A stretch of DNA of 64,000 nucleotides from Caulobacter vibrioides (GTDB taxonomy: Bacteria > Pseudomonadota > Alphaproteobacteria > Caulobacterales > Caulobacteraceae): NCBI RefSeq assembly GCF_002310375.3, contig NZ_CP023315.3:3286001-3350000 (forward strand), written 5' to 3'. The position numbers and the translations under genes are program-made. Under the pieces are notes generated by a model. That model was given only the letters and a program-made list of their open reading frames with translations. It searched no databases and was not told the origin of the DNA. Positions 53,755 through 62,900 of the stretch are shown piece by piece. Each line of letters begins with the position of its first letter. Position 1 is the stretch's first letter.

Positions 53755-53768
53755 TGACAACGCTGTCG
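53755..53768. promoter_or_regulatory. LacI-type operator before the aldo/keto reductase
   Basis: TGACAACGCTGTCG differs from a perfect palindrome at two symmetric positions. It lies 30 bases before the GTG start and belongs to the same set as 33217, 46072, 46334 and 51094. Confidence 0.5.
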
Positions 53769-53797
53769 CAGCTTTCTTCGTTTCGGAGCGCCTCCTC

Positions 53798-54856
53798 GTG
53801 CAAGTCCCCTATGTCGCCAGCGCCGATCGCTACGCCGCCATGCCCTATCGCCGGACGGGGCGCAGCGGCCTGGACCTGCCGGCGATCTCACTGGGCCTGT
53901 GGCAGAACTTCGGGGGCGCCGACGTCTTTGAAACCGGTCGCGCCATCCTGCGCCGGGCCTTCGACCTGGGCGTGACCCACTTCGACCTCGCCAACAACTA
54001 CGGGCCGCCCTACGGCTCGGCGGAAGAGAACTTCGGCAAGGTTCTGGCCACCGACTTCAAGGCGCATCGCGACGAGCTGGTCATCTCCACCAAGGCCGGC
54101 TGGGACATGTGGCCCGGCCCGTACGGCGGGATCGGCGGCTCGCGGAAGTATCTGATCGCCAGCTGCGACCAGAGCCTCAAGCGCATGGGGCTGGACTATG
54201 TCGATATCTTCTACTCGCACCGGGTCGACCCCACGACGCCGCTGGAAGAGACCATGGGGGCCCTGGCCCACCTGCATCGCCAGGGCAAGGCGCTGTATGT
54301 CGGGATTTCGTCCTACTCGCCCGAGCTGACCCGCAAGGCCCACGCCATCCTGAAGGCCGAAGGCGTGCCGCTGCTGATCCATCAGCCGTCCTATTCGATG
54401 GTCAATCGCTGGATCGAGGACGAGCTGCTCGACACCCTGTCCGACCTCGGCGTCGGCTGCATCGCCTTCTCGCCGCTGGCCCAGGGGCTGCTGACCAACA
54501 AGTACCTCAACGGCGTGCCGGACGACTCCCGCGTGGCCAAGGCCGGCTCCTTCGACGGGCGCATGCTGACGGCGGAGAATCTTGCGCGGATCCAGGCTCT
54601 GGCCGCCATCGCCCAGCGCCGGGGCCAGACCCTGGCGCAGATGGCCATCGCGTGGACGCTGCGCGACCCGCGCGTGACCTCGGCCCTGATCGGCGCGCGG
54701 ACGGTGGCGCAGCTGGAAGACTCGCTGGCCGCGCTGAAGGCCCCGAGCTTCGCCGCCGAGGAGCTGGCCGAGATCGATCGGCATGCCTCAGAAGGCGGCG
54801 TTGATCTGTGGAAGGTGTCGTCGGAACTCGCTGGAAGCGACCTGCCGCAACGATAA
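53798..54856 (+). CDS. Aldo/keto reductase, YghZ-like
   Basis: 352 residues from the GTG at 53798 (GGAG upstream). AKR barrel with the catalytic Asp/Tyr/Lys/His set in THFDLANNYGPPYGSAEENF, ISTKAGWDMWPGP and DIFYSHRVDP. The GSRKYLIASCDQSLKRMGLD segment and length match the L-glyceraldehyde-3-phosphate reductase (YghZ/GpR) group. In this locus it could act on a released aldose or on methylglyoxal; the native substrate is not clear. It carries its own operator at 53755. Confidence 0.88.
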   Translation: MQVPYVASADRYAAMPYRRTGRSGLDLPAISLGLWQNFGGADVFETGRAILRRAFDLGVTHFDLANNYGPPYGSAEENFGKVLATDFKAHRDELVISTKAGWDMWPGPYGGIGGSRKYLIASCDQSLKRMGLDYVDIFYSHRVDPTTPLEETMGALAHLHRQGKALYVGISSYSPELTRKAHAILKAEGVPLLIHQPSYSMVNRWIEDELLDTLSDLGVGCIAFSPLAQGLLTNKYLNGVPDDSRVAKAGSFDGRMLTAENLARIQALAAIAQRRGQTLAQMAIAWTLRDPRVTSALIGARTVAQLEDSLAALKAPSFAAEELAEIDRHASEGGVDLWKVSSELAGSDLPQR

Positions 54857-54916
54857 CAGCCAAGGTTTAATGTTCCGGCGCTTGCCGAACCTGAATGTTC
54901 GCATAAGGCTTTTCCG

Positions 54917-55720
54917 ATGGCTAAGGGCGAGCACATCCTTTCGGATCAGGTCGAAGGCCTCCATCGGCTCACCGAGCGTGAGCGCGAGTGCCTGAAGCTC
55001 GTCGACCGCCACATGAGCTCCAAGGAAATCGCCCGTGCGCTCGGCCTGTCCAAGCACACCGTCGACTGGCACCTGGACAAGGCGCGCCGCCGCCTGGGCG
55101 CGGCCGATCGCTACGACGCGGCGCGGCGGATGTCCGACCACGCCCATCAGGGGTCAGCCCCCCCTCCGATCGCGTCGGGGTCCGATCCGACCCGGCTAGG
55201 CGAGGTGGCTTCCGCACGCTCTGCTCGGGGCGTCCAGGAAGGAGACCATCTTGAACGCGTCGACCCCGCATCCGGAACTGACCCCGCACCAGAAGGACGC
55301 CATTGGCAGGGCGGCCCATCTGCGGCGGGAAGTGGCGAGCTTTCACCAGGATTGGCCACGCCTGAATTCGGCGGATCTGTTGCCGCCCATCACGTGGAGC
55401 GAGCTGGAGCGTCAGCTGTCCAGCCTGTCGGCGACGGCGGCCGGCGCGGCGATGGTTCACGACCTGGTGGCGGCCACCCGCAAGCAGGCGAGATTCAAGC
55501 CGAGCGAGCTGGTGGTGCGGGAGCTTCTGTGCATCGCCAGCGCGGTGATGGACGAGACGTTTTCGCCGGACATCTCCTCGCCGGACTCGGAGACGGAAGA
55601 CCCAACGCCTTAAGCCTTCCCCTGCGACTGGCCTTCATCGCGACCGTTATGATCGTGACCGCCTTGGCTTTTGGTTCGATCCTAGCAGGGCTCCACGCGC
55701 TCGAAGGTTTGTTCCCCTAA
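54917..55720 (+). CDS. LuxR-type HTH protein with C-terminal membrane anchor
   Basis: 267 residues. N-terminal LuxR HTH (about 10-70: LTERERECLKLVDRHMSSKE, IARALGLSKHTVDWHLDKAR) and a C-terminal membrane helix preceded by GRPNALSLPLRLAFIATV. HTH plus a GRPN-x-L anchor is a layout I recall in sphingomonad and Caulobacter proteins, so both ends appear to belong to one frame. The 150-residue linker is Gly/Arg/Ala-rich and looks like a shadow of the nested gene at 55251-55613, in the +1 frame. Alternatives are two frameshifts or an inserted gene. Confidence 0.65.
   Translation: MAKGEHILSDQVEGLHRLTERERECLKLVDRHMSSKEIARALGLSKHTVDWHLDKARRRLGAADRYDAARRMSDHAHQGSAPPPIASGSDPTRLGEVASARSARGVQEGDHLERVDPASGTDPAPEGRHWQGGPSAAGSGELSPGLATPEFGGSVAAHHVERAGASAVQPVGDGGRRGDGSRPGGGHPQAGEIQAERAGGAGASVHRQRGDGRDVFAGHLLAGLGDGRPNALSLPLRLAFIATVMIVTALAFGSILAGLHALEGLFP
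55251..55613 (+). CDS. Nested gene in the +1 frame of the LuxR-type linker
   Basis: 120 residues from the TTG at 55251 with a strong AGGAAGGAG six bases upstream. Composition is protein-like (LTPHQKDAIGRAAHLRREVA, PPITWSELERQLSSLSATAA, FKPSELVVRELLCIASAVMD), largely helical, ending in an acidic tail. It is wholly contained within 54917-55720 in another frame. The ribosome site and balanced composition suggest it is the main coding frame here. No family recognised. Confidence 0.6.
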   Translation: MNASTPHPELTPHQKDAIGRAAHLRREVASFHQDWPRLNSADLLPPITWSELERQLSSLSATAAGAAMVHDLVAATRKQARFKPSELVVRELLCIASAVMDETFSPDISSPDSETEDPTP

Positions 55721-55802
55721 GCGTCAGCCCCGGGAGCCGGGCTTCATCCCACGAATGAACCCCAGCAACGCGCCGACACCGATCGGCGTGAGGAGACCAC
55801 GC

Positions 55803-56147
55803 ATGCTCAAGGAACGTCGCCTGGCGGCCGAGACCGTCGCCCAAGCGCTCTTCGCCGCCGAAAAGGCCATCGACGCGGCCATCACCCAGACCGCCGCCCT
55901 GGCCGGTCTGATGCCCGCCAGCCGCCAGTCCGCCAACCTCTCGGCGATCGTCGGCCAGGAGGCGCTGATGGGCGCCATCGAGACCATGCAGGCCCTGGCC
56001 CTGGCCCGTCAGAACATCGTCGCCACCCACAAGCAGCTGTCGATCGCCCAGCATGACATCGGCCTGGGCGCGGTGGCCTTCGGCACGGGCGGCGAGAAAC
56101 CCAAGGCGCCCACCACCGGTCGCCTGGCCGTGGTCGACGCGGCCTGA
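55803..56147 (+). CDS. Small helical protein, unknown function
   Basis: 114 residues from the ATG at 55803, with AGGAG nine bases upstream; a longer frame from 55755 is less likely. The protein is almost wholly helical and Ala-rich (LAAETVAQALFAAEKAIDAA, LMGAIETMQALALARQNIVA), reminiscent of small phasin- or coiled-coil-like proteins without a firm match. It is monocistronic, with a terminator at 56158-56190. Confidence 0.7.
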   Translation: MLKERRLAAETVAQALFAAEKAIDAAITQTAALAGLMPASRQSANLSAIVGQEALMGAIETMQALALARQNIVATHKQLSIAQHDIGLGAVAFGTGGEKPKAPTTGRLAVVDAA

Positions 56148-56157
56148 ACCAGTCAGC

Positions 56158-56190
56158 TCCCCTCCGAGACGATCGGAGGGGAGTTGCAAT
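56158..56190 (+). terminator. Probable terminator
   Basis: GCTCCCCTCCGA-GACGA-TCGGAGGGGAGT followed by TGCAATTCC; strong 11-base stem but weak U tract, 10 bases after the 56147 stop. Confidence 0.65.
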
Positions 56191-56218
56191 TCCAGGCCCG
56201 AGGTTCAACCTGTCGGCG

Positions 56219-56668
56219 ATGACCTTCGGCGCGCTCTACCAATGGGCCAATCTTCTGGCCCTCTTGCTTTCGAGCGGCGTTGCTTTCTGGCGCGGTCGCT
56301 GGCCCGAGCGCACGGCCGCTGCGGCGATGATCCTCGCCTGGATCGCTAGCGCGGTCCTGCATGACGCCGACCAGCTTCGCGGCCCCCAGGCGCTGATCAT
56401 GGCGATCGACATCGCCCTGTTCCTGGTGCTGCTGACCATCGCCCTCAAGTCGGACCGCTGGTGGCCGATGTGGGCCTGCGCGTTCCATGGGCTTTCGGTC
56501 GTCCTGGCCCTGGCGATGCTGGCCGATCCCCGGGTCTGGAGCCGCGCCGGCTTCATCGCCAGCGGGGTGTTCAGCTACCTGACCATGCTGTCGCTGTTCC
56601 TGGGCGCGATCCGCCGGAGACCCTCCGCCGGCCGCGCGGCGACTGACGCCGCGTCACGGCTGACATAG
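56219..56668 (+). CDS. Small polytopic membrane protein, unknown function
   Basis: 149 residues with four or five hydrophobic segments (about 5-22, 32-47, 60-77, 84-100, 113-130) and a basic C-terminal tail. Trp-rich turn RWWPMWACAFHG between the middle helices. No family recognised. It starts about 30 bases past the terminator at 56158 and 45 bases before the thiolase, with which it may be co-transcribed. Confidence 0.7.
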   Translation: MTFGALYQWANLLALLLSSGVAFWRGRWPERTAAAAMILAWIASAVLHDADQLRGPQALIMAIDIALFLVLLTIALKSDRWWPMWACAFHGLSVVLALAMLADPRVWSRAGFIASGVFSYLTMLSLFLGAIRRRPSAGRAATDAASRLT

Positions 56669-56712
56669 CCGCGAGCGCCTGTTTCTCTCGCGCCAACGCA
56701 GAGGAGGAACTC

Positions 56713-57885
56713 ATGGGCGAAGCCTATATCGTGGCGGCCGCGCGGACGGCCGGGGGACGCAAGGGCGGACGGGTCAGCGGCTGGCATCCGGCCGATCTGG
56801 CCGGCGAGGTGCTGAACGCCCTGGTCGACCGCAGCGGCGCCGATCCGGCCCTGATCGAGGACGTGATCATGGGCTGCGTGGGCCAGGTGGGCGAGCAGGC
56901 CATCAACATCGCCCGCAACGCGGTGCTGGCCTCGAAACTGCCTGAGAGCGTGCCGGCCACCTCGGTCGACCGTCAGTGCGGCTCGTCGCAGCAGTCGATC
57001 CACTTCGCCGCCGCCACCGTGATGTCGGGCGCGATGGACATCGTCATCGCCGCCGGCGTCGAGAGCATGAGCCGCGTGCCGATGGGCCTGTCGTCGGCCC
57101 TGCCCTACAAGAACGGCTTTGGAACCTACAAGAGCCCCCGCATGGAGGAGCGCTATCCGGGGATCCAGTTCAGCCAGTTCGCCGGCGCGGAGATGCTGGC
57201 CAAGAAGTATGACCTGTCGCGTGAGCAACTGGACGCCTTCGCTCTGGCCAGCCACCAGCGCGCCATGGCCGCAACCAAGGGCGGCAAGTTCGCCGCCGAG
57301 ATCGTGCCGATTAAGGTGACCCTGCCCGACGGCTCGGTCGAGACCCACGACGCCGACGAAGGCATCCGCTGGGACGCCACGATGGAGTCGATCGGCGGCG
57401 TGAAGCTGCTCAGCGAGGACGGCCGCCTGACCGCCGCCACCTCCAGCCAGATCTGCGACGGCGCGGCGGGCGTGATGATCGTCAACGAGCGTGGCCTGAA
57501 GGCCCTGGGCGTCCAGCCCCTGGCCCGCATCCACCACATGACCGTGATCGGCCATGACCCGGTGATCATGCTGGAAGCCCCGATCCCGGCCACCCAGAAG
57601 GCGCTGGAGCGGGCCGGCATGAAGATCGACGACATCGACCTCTATGAGGTCAACGAGGCCTTCGCCTCGGTGCCGACCGCCTGGATGCAGGTGACCGGCG
57701 GCGATCCGGACAAGCTGAACGTCAACGGCGGCGCCATCGCGCTGGGCCACCCGCTAGGCGGCTCGGGCGCCAAGCTGATGACGACGCTGGTCCACGCCCT
57801 CAAGGACCGCGGCGCGCGCTATGGCCTGCAGACCATGTGCGAAGGCGGCGGCCTGGCGAACGTGACGATCGTCGAGCGGCTTTAG
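56713..57885 (+). CDS. Acetyl-CoA acetyltransferase (thiolase)
   Basis: 390 residues, preceded by GAGGAGG. Condenses or cleaves acetoacetyl-CoA or 3-ketoacyl-CoA. Thiolase residues: nucleophile Cys in TSVDRQCGSSQQSIHFAA, His in GGAIALGHPLGGSGAK, and the second Cys in LQTMCEGGGLANV. Length is standard. With hbd (24835) and ETF it makes up part of short-chain acyl-CoA metabolism, although scattered in the genome. Which chain length it prefers cannot be told. Confidence 0.93.
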   Translation: MGEAYIVAAARTAGGRKGGRVSGWHPADLAGEVLNALVDRSGADPALIEDVIMGCVGQVGEQAINIARNAVLASKLPESVPATSVDRQCGSSQQSIHFAAATVMSGAMDIVIAAGVESMSRVPMGLSSALPYKNGFGTYKSPRMEERYPGIQFSQFAGAEMLAKKYDLSREQLDAFALASHQRAMAATKGGKFAAEIVPIKVTLPDGSVETHDADEGIRWDATMESIGGVKLLSEDGRLTAATSSQICDGAAGVMIVNERGLKALGVQPLARIHHMTVIGHDPVIMLEAPIPATQKALERAGMKIDDIDLYEVNEAFASVPTAWMQVTGGDPDKLNVNGGAIALGHPLGGSGAKLMTTLVHALKDRGARYGLQTMCEGGGLANVTIVERL

Positions 57886-57903
57886 TCGCGACCAAAAGCC
57901 CGT

Positions 57904-58020
57904 GTCATCCCGGAAGCCTCGCAGAGGCTATCCGGGACCCAGGGGCGGCGCGCACGGCGTTCCTTCCCCCCTGGGTCCCGGCTCTACCCCCGGCTTTCGC
58001 CGGGGTTCGGCCGGGATGAC
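57904..58020. repeat. Mosaic palindromic repeat (family B, copy 7)
   Basis: Left arm GTCATCCCGGAAGCCTCGCA + GAGGCTATCCGGGACCCAGG is copies 4 and 5's right arm reversed; right arm CCCCTGGGTCCCGGCTCTAC + CCCCGGCTTTCGCCGGGGTT + CGGCCGGGATGAC. It starts 19 bases after the thiolase stop. Confidence 0.9.
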
Positions 58021-58051
58021 ACGATAGAGAGATGGTCGAGGCAATACCCCC

Positions 58052-58684
58052 ATGATCACCCTCTGGCACTGCCGCGACGCCCGCTCGTTCCGCCCGCTGT
58101 GGGCGCTGGAGGAGCTGGAGCTGGCCTATGACCTGAAGCTCCTGCCGTTCCCGCCGCGCTTCCTGGCGCGGGAGTATCTGGACGAGAACCCGCTGGGCAC
58201 GATCCCGCTGCTGGTCGACGGCGACACGCGGATGACCGAGTCCTCAGCGATGATCGAGTACCTGTCGATGCGCCACGGCGGCGGGCGCCTTTCAGTCCGT
58301 CCCGAGGAGCCCGGCTATGGCGCCTATCTGAACGGCCTGCTGTTTGGCGAGGCCACCCTGACCTTCCCGCAGACCCTGGTGCTGCGCTACACGCGGCTTG
58401 AGCCCGAAGAGCGCCGCCAACCGCAGGTCGCGTCCGACTACGCCCGCTGGTTCCTGGCGCGGTTGCGGGGCCTTGAGGCCCTTCTGGAGCGCTCGCCCTT
58501 CGTGGCCGCAGACCGCTTCACCGGGGCCGACATCTCGGTGGCCTATGCGCTGCTGCTGGCCCAGTCGCTGAACCTGGACGGCGACTTCCCGCCGGCCGTC
58601 GCCGCCTATTGGGCGCGAATGCGCGAACGTCCCGCTTTTCTGCGCGCCCAGACCGCTCAGCAGGACGGTTTGCCCAGCCTGTAG
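58052..58684 (+). CDS. Glutathione S-transferase family protein
   Basis: 210 residues. N-terminal thioredoxin-fold GST domain (LWHCRDARSFRPLWALEELE, LDENPLGTIPLLVDGDTRMT, ESSAMIEYLSMRHG) and a helical C-terminal domain (ADISVAYALLLAQSLNL). The NPLGTIPLLV and ESSAMIEYL blocks form the glutathione-binding site. Cellular role, detoxification or stress, is inferred from the family. It lies alone after a family B repeat. Confidence 0.88.
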   Translation: MITLWHCRDARSFRPLWALEELELAYDLKLLPFPPRFLAREYLDENPLGTIPLLVDGDTRMTESSAMIEYLSMRHGGGRLSVRPEEPGYGAYLNGLLFGEATLTFPQTLVLRYTRLEPEERRQPQVASDYARWFLARLRGLEALLERSPFVAADRFTGADISVAYALLLAQSLNLDGDFPPAVAAYWARMRERPAFLRAQTAQQDGLPSL

Positions 58685-58778
58685 CTGCGCTTTATCGTCT
58701 TACGGCAAATTAACTCCGCCTCACGGGCATTGTCGGCTAGAAGGCCCCAGGGGTTCCATTGAGGCTGGGGAATAAGTC

Positions 58779-59909
58779 GTGTTGCACGAGATCAACGGGC
58801 GTCGCCCGCGTTTGAGCGCGCTGGTCCTGGTCTTGGGCGTGAGCGCGATCGCTCTGGCCGGATGCGGAGACAAGAAGGCCAAGGCGACCAAGGCCGCGCC
58901 GTCGGCCTCGGCCACGGTCAGCGTCATCGTCGTCGCCAGCCAGCCGATCGCCCGCGAGATCAACGCCACGGGCACCATCTCGCCGTGGGAAGAGGTGCCG
59001 GTCGGCGCCGAGACCGGCGGTCTCACCGCCCTGGCGGTCAACGCCGAGGAGGGCCAGGTCGTCCAGGCGGGCCAGGTGCTGGTCAAGCTGAACGACGCCC
59101 TGATCACCGCCCAGCTGCGCCAGGACGACGCCGCCGTCGCCAGCGCCAAGGCCACCCTCGCCGAGGCCAACGCCGCCCTCAACCGCGCCCGCGAACTGCA
59201 GGCCAAGGGCTATCTGTCGCAAGCGGGTCTCGACACAGCCACCACCCGGCAGGCGACCGCCGCCGCCAACCTCGCCGCCGCCGAAGCCCGGCGCGGCGAG
59301 ACCGCCGTGCGGGCGGCCCAGACCGCGATCCGCGCCCCGGTCAGCGGCCTGATCAGCCGTCGCAGCGTGACCAAGGGCCAGATCGTCAGCGCGGGCTCGG
59401 AACTCTTCCGCATCGTCCGCGACGGCCGCCTGGAACTGGACGCCGAGATCCCCGAGACCGACCTTGGCGCGATCAAGGCCGGCATGCCCGCGCGCGTCTA
59501 TTCCGACAAGGTCGGCGAGATGACCGGGAAGGTTCGCCTGGTGACCTCCGAGGTCAATCCCACCAGCCGCCTGGGTACGGCCCGCATATCGCTGACCGCC
59601 ATGGGCGGCTTCCGCCCGGGGATGTTCGCCCGCGCCACGATCGACGCCGGCGACCAGCCCGCGCTGGTCGTGCCCAGCGAGTCTGTCCTCTACCGCGAGA
59701 ACCGGCCGGGCGTGTTCGTGGTCGACGCGGCCAGAAAGGTCCACTTCCGCCGCATCACCATCCTGGCCACGACCGGCGACCGCATCGCCGCCAGCGGCCT
59801 GACCGCCGGTGACCGCGTCGTGGTCGAAGGCGCGGGCTTCCTGGGCGAAGGCGATCTGGTCCGCGTCAGCGGTCAGAAGACCCTTCCGCCCGCCACGACC
59901 GCTCGCTGA
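58779..59909 (+). CDS. RND efflux periplasmic adaptor (membrane fusion protein)
   Basis: 376 residues from the GTG at 58779, with GGGGAAT upstream. A lipoprotein signal (LALAGC, about residue 29) anchors it to the inner membrane. Then a lipoyl/barrel-sandwich half (ISPWEEVPVGAETGGLTALA), an alpha-hairpin (about 90-170, ELQAKGYLSQAGLDTATTRQ), a beta-barrel and a membrane-proximal domain. It links the inner-membrane pump encoded 11 bases downstream to an outer-membrane channel not found in the window. Confidence 0.92.
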   Translation: MLHEINGRRPRLSALVLVLGVSAIALAGCGDKKAKATKAAPSASATVSVIVVASQPIAREINATGTISPWEEVPVGAETGGLTALAVNAEEGQVVQAGQVLVKLNDALITAQLRQDDAAVASAKATLAEANAALNRARELQAKGYLSQAGLDTATTRQATAAANLAAAEARRGETAVRAAQTAIRAPVSGLISRRSVTKGQIVSAGSELFRIVRDGRLELDAEIPETDLGAIKAGMPARVYSDKVGEMTGKVRLVTSEVNPTSRLGTARISLTAMGGFRPGMFARATIDAGDQPALVVPSESVLYRENRPGVFVVDAARKVHFRRITILATTGDRIAASGLTAGDRVVVEGAGFLGEGDLVRVSGQKTLPPATTAR

Positions 59910-59920
59910 GGACGCGCCCG

Positions 59921-62900
59921 ATGCGCAACATCTCCTCCTGGTCGATCAAGAACCCGATCCCCGTCATCCTGCTGTTCCTGCTGCTGACCATCGCGGGTCT
60001 GGCGGGCTTCCGCAGCATGCGGATCAACAACCAGCCCGACGTCGACTTCCCGTTCGTCGTCGTCACGGCCGTGCGCCCCGGCGCGGCGCCCAGCGAACTG
60101 GAAACCCAGGTCACCCGCCTGGTCGAGGATTCGATCGCTGGCCTGGGCCAGGTGCGCCATATTAACTCCACCATCGTCGACGGCGCCTCGACCACCTTCA
60201 TCGAGTTCGAGCTCGGGGTGGACCACGAGCAGGTCACCAACGACGTGCGCAACGCCATGTCCAACCTGCGGGGCGCCCTGCCCCAGGACATGCAGGAGCC
60301 GATCGTCAACCGCATCGACGTCACCGGCGGCGGCCTGATCACCTATGTGGTCAGGGCCCCCACCCTGACGCCGGAACAGCGCAGCTGGTTCGTCGATAAC
60401 GAGGTCAGCCGCACCCTACTGGCCATCAAGGGGGTGCGGCAGGTCAATCGCCAGGGGGGCGTCGATCGCGAGATCGAGGTCGCGCTGGATCCCGACCGCC
60501 TGGCCGCGCGCGGCGTCACCGCCGCCGCCGTCAGCCAGGCCCTTGTCTCGTCCAACGCCGACCTGCCCGGCGGCCGGGTGACGGTCTCGGGCTCCGAGCG
60601 CGCCATCCGCACCCTGGGCGCGGCCGGCTCGATCGAGCAGCTGCGCGAGACCCGCGTGCCCCTGTCGTCCGGCGGCACGGTGCGTCTGGCGGACCTGGGC
60701 ACGATCACCGACCACTGGGCCGAGCCCCGTTCGCGCGCTCGCTTCGACGGCCAGGAGGTGGTGACCTTCAACATGGTTCGCGGCCGCGGCGCCTCCGAGG
60801 TCCAGACGGCTCAAAAGATCCGCAAGGCGATCGACAAGCTCGATCAAGAGCGCCCCGAGCTCGAGATCAAGGAAATCACCTCGAACGTGAAGTACATTGA
60901 GGAGAGCTACATCGCCTCGATGGAGGCCCTGATCGTCGGCGCGATCCTGGCCGTGCTGGTGGTGCTGCTGTTCCTGCGCGACTGGCGCGCCACCCTGGTG
61001 GCGGCGGTCGCCATTCCGATGTCGCTGTTCCCGACCTTTGCGATCCTGGCCCCGATGGGCCAATCGCTGAACGGCATCACCCTGCTGGCCCTGTCGCTGA
61101 CCGTCGGCATCCTGGTGGACGACGCGATCGTCGAGATCGAGAACATCGTGCGCCACATGCGCGGCGGCAAAAGCCCCTATGCGGCGGCGATGGAGGCGGC
61201 CGACGAGATCGGCCTGGCCGTGGTGGCCACCACCTTCACCATCGTGGCGGTGTTCGCGCCCGTGGGCTTCATGCCTGGCATCATCGGCAAGTTCTTCCAG
61301 GCCTTCGCCCTGGCGGCCTGTATCTCGGTGCTGTTCTCGCTGGTCGTGGCCCGCCTGCTGACGCCGCTGATGGGCGCCTACATGCTCAAGTCCGACGCCA
61401 AGCATGAGGACAAGGACCCCTCATGGATGGGCCCCTACCTCAAGAGCCTGGACTGGAGCCTGCGCAATCGCTGGAAGGTGCTGTGGATGGGCGTGCCGAT
61501 GTTCGGCGTGTCGATCTTCCTGGCCACCCTGCTGCCGTTCGAGTTTCAGCCGCAGGTCGATCGCGGCCGGGCCGAGTTCTCGATCGAACTGCCGCCCGGC
61601 GCCACGCTGGACGAGACCGACGCCATCGTTCAGCGCGTCACCCGCGAGCTGCGCGCCCGCAAGGAGGTCGTCGGCGTCTACGCCGCGGTCGGCGAGAACA
61701 ACGCCGTCAACAAGGCCAGCGTCACCGCCGACCTCACGGACAAGGGCGAGCGGATCAGCCAGAAGGTGTTCAACCGCCAGATGGTCGACCAGTTCGCCGC
61801 CATTCCCGGCGCGCGGATCGGGGCCGGCGGCAACAGCGGCGGCGGCCCGTCGAACGGCGGCAGCTATCCGCTGCGCCTCGTCAGCGACAACGGCCCGGCC
61901 CTGGAAGCCGCCGCCCGCAAGGTCGAGGCCGAGATGCGCTCGGTCCCGGGCCTGGCGCACGTGGTCAACACCGCCGCCATCGCGCGCCCCGAGATCGTCG
62001 TTACGCCCAAGCCTGACCAGGCCGCCCGCGCGGGCGTCACGGCCGGCGCGATCTCCCAGGCCGTGCGCGTGGCCACCATCGGCGACGTCGACCAGAACCT
62101 GCCCAAGTACAATCTGGGCGACCGCCAGGTGCCGATCCGCCTGCGCCTCGACGAAGGCGCCCGCGCCGACATCGCCGTGCTGCAGACGCTGAAGGTGCCC
62201 TCGCCCAACGGCCCCGTGCCGTTGAATTCGGTGGCCGATATCCGCTTCGGCGCCGGTCCCTCGCAGATCGAGCGCCAGGACCGCGCCCGGGTGGCGACCA
62301 TCACCGCCGAACTGGACGGCATCGTCGTCGGCGAGGCGGCCCAGCGCGTCCAGGCCCTGGCCTCGGTCAAGAACCTGCCCCCCGGCGTCAAGGAAGTGGC
62401 CGCCGGGGACGCCGAGTTCATTCAGGAAATGGTCACCGGCTTCCTGGGCGCGCTGATCACCGGCATCCTTCTGATGTATGTCGTGCTGGTGCTGCTGTTC
62501 CGCAGCTTCGCCCACCCGGTCACCATCATGGTGGCCCTGCCGCTGGCCATCGGCGGCGCCTTTGGCCTGCTGGTGCTGGCCCGCTCCAGCTTCTCGATCT
62601 CGACCCTGATCGGGCTTCTGATGCTGATGGGCATCGCGGCCAAGAACTCGATCCTGCTGGTCGAGTACGCGATCATGGCCATGAAGGAGCACGGCATGGA
62701 CAAGCGCACGGCGATCATCGACGCCGCCCACAAGCGCGCCCGCCCCATCCTGATGACCACCGTGGCCATGGGCGCGGGCATGCTGCCCACCGCCATCGGC
62801 CTGGGCGCCGAGGTCGAGTTCCGCGCCCCGATGGCCATCGCGGTCATCGGCGGCCTGATCACCTCGACCCTGCTGTCGCTGCTCTACGTCCCCGTGGTGT

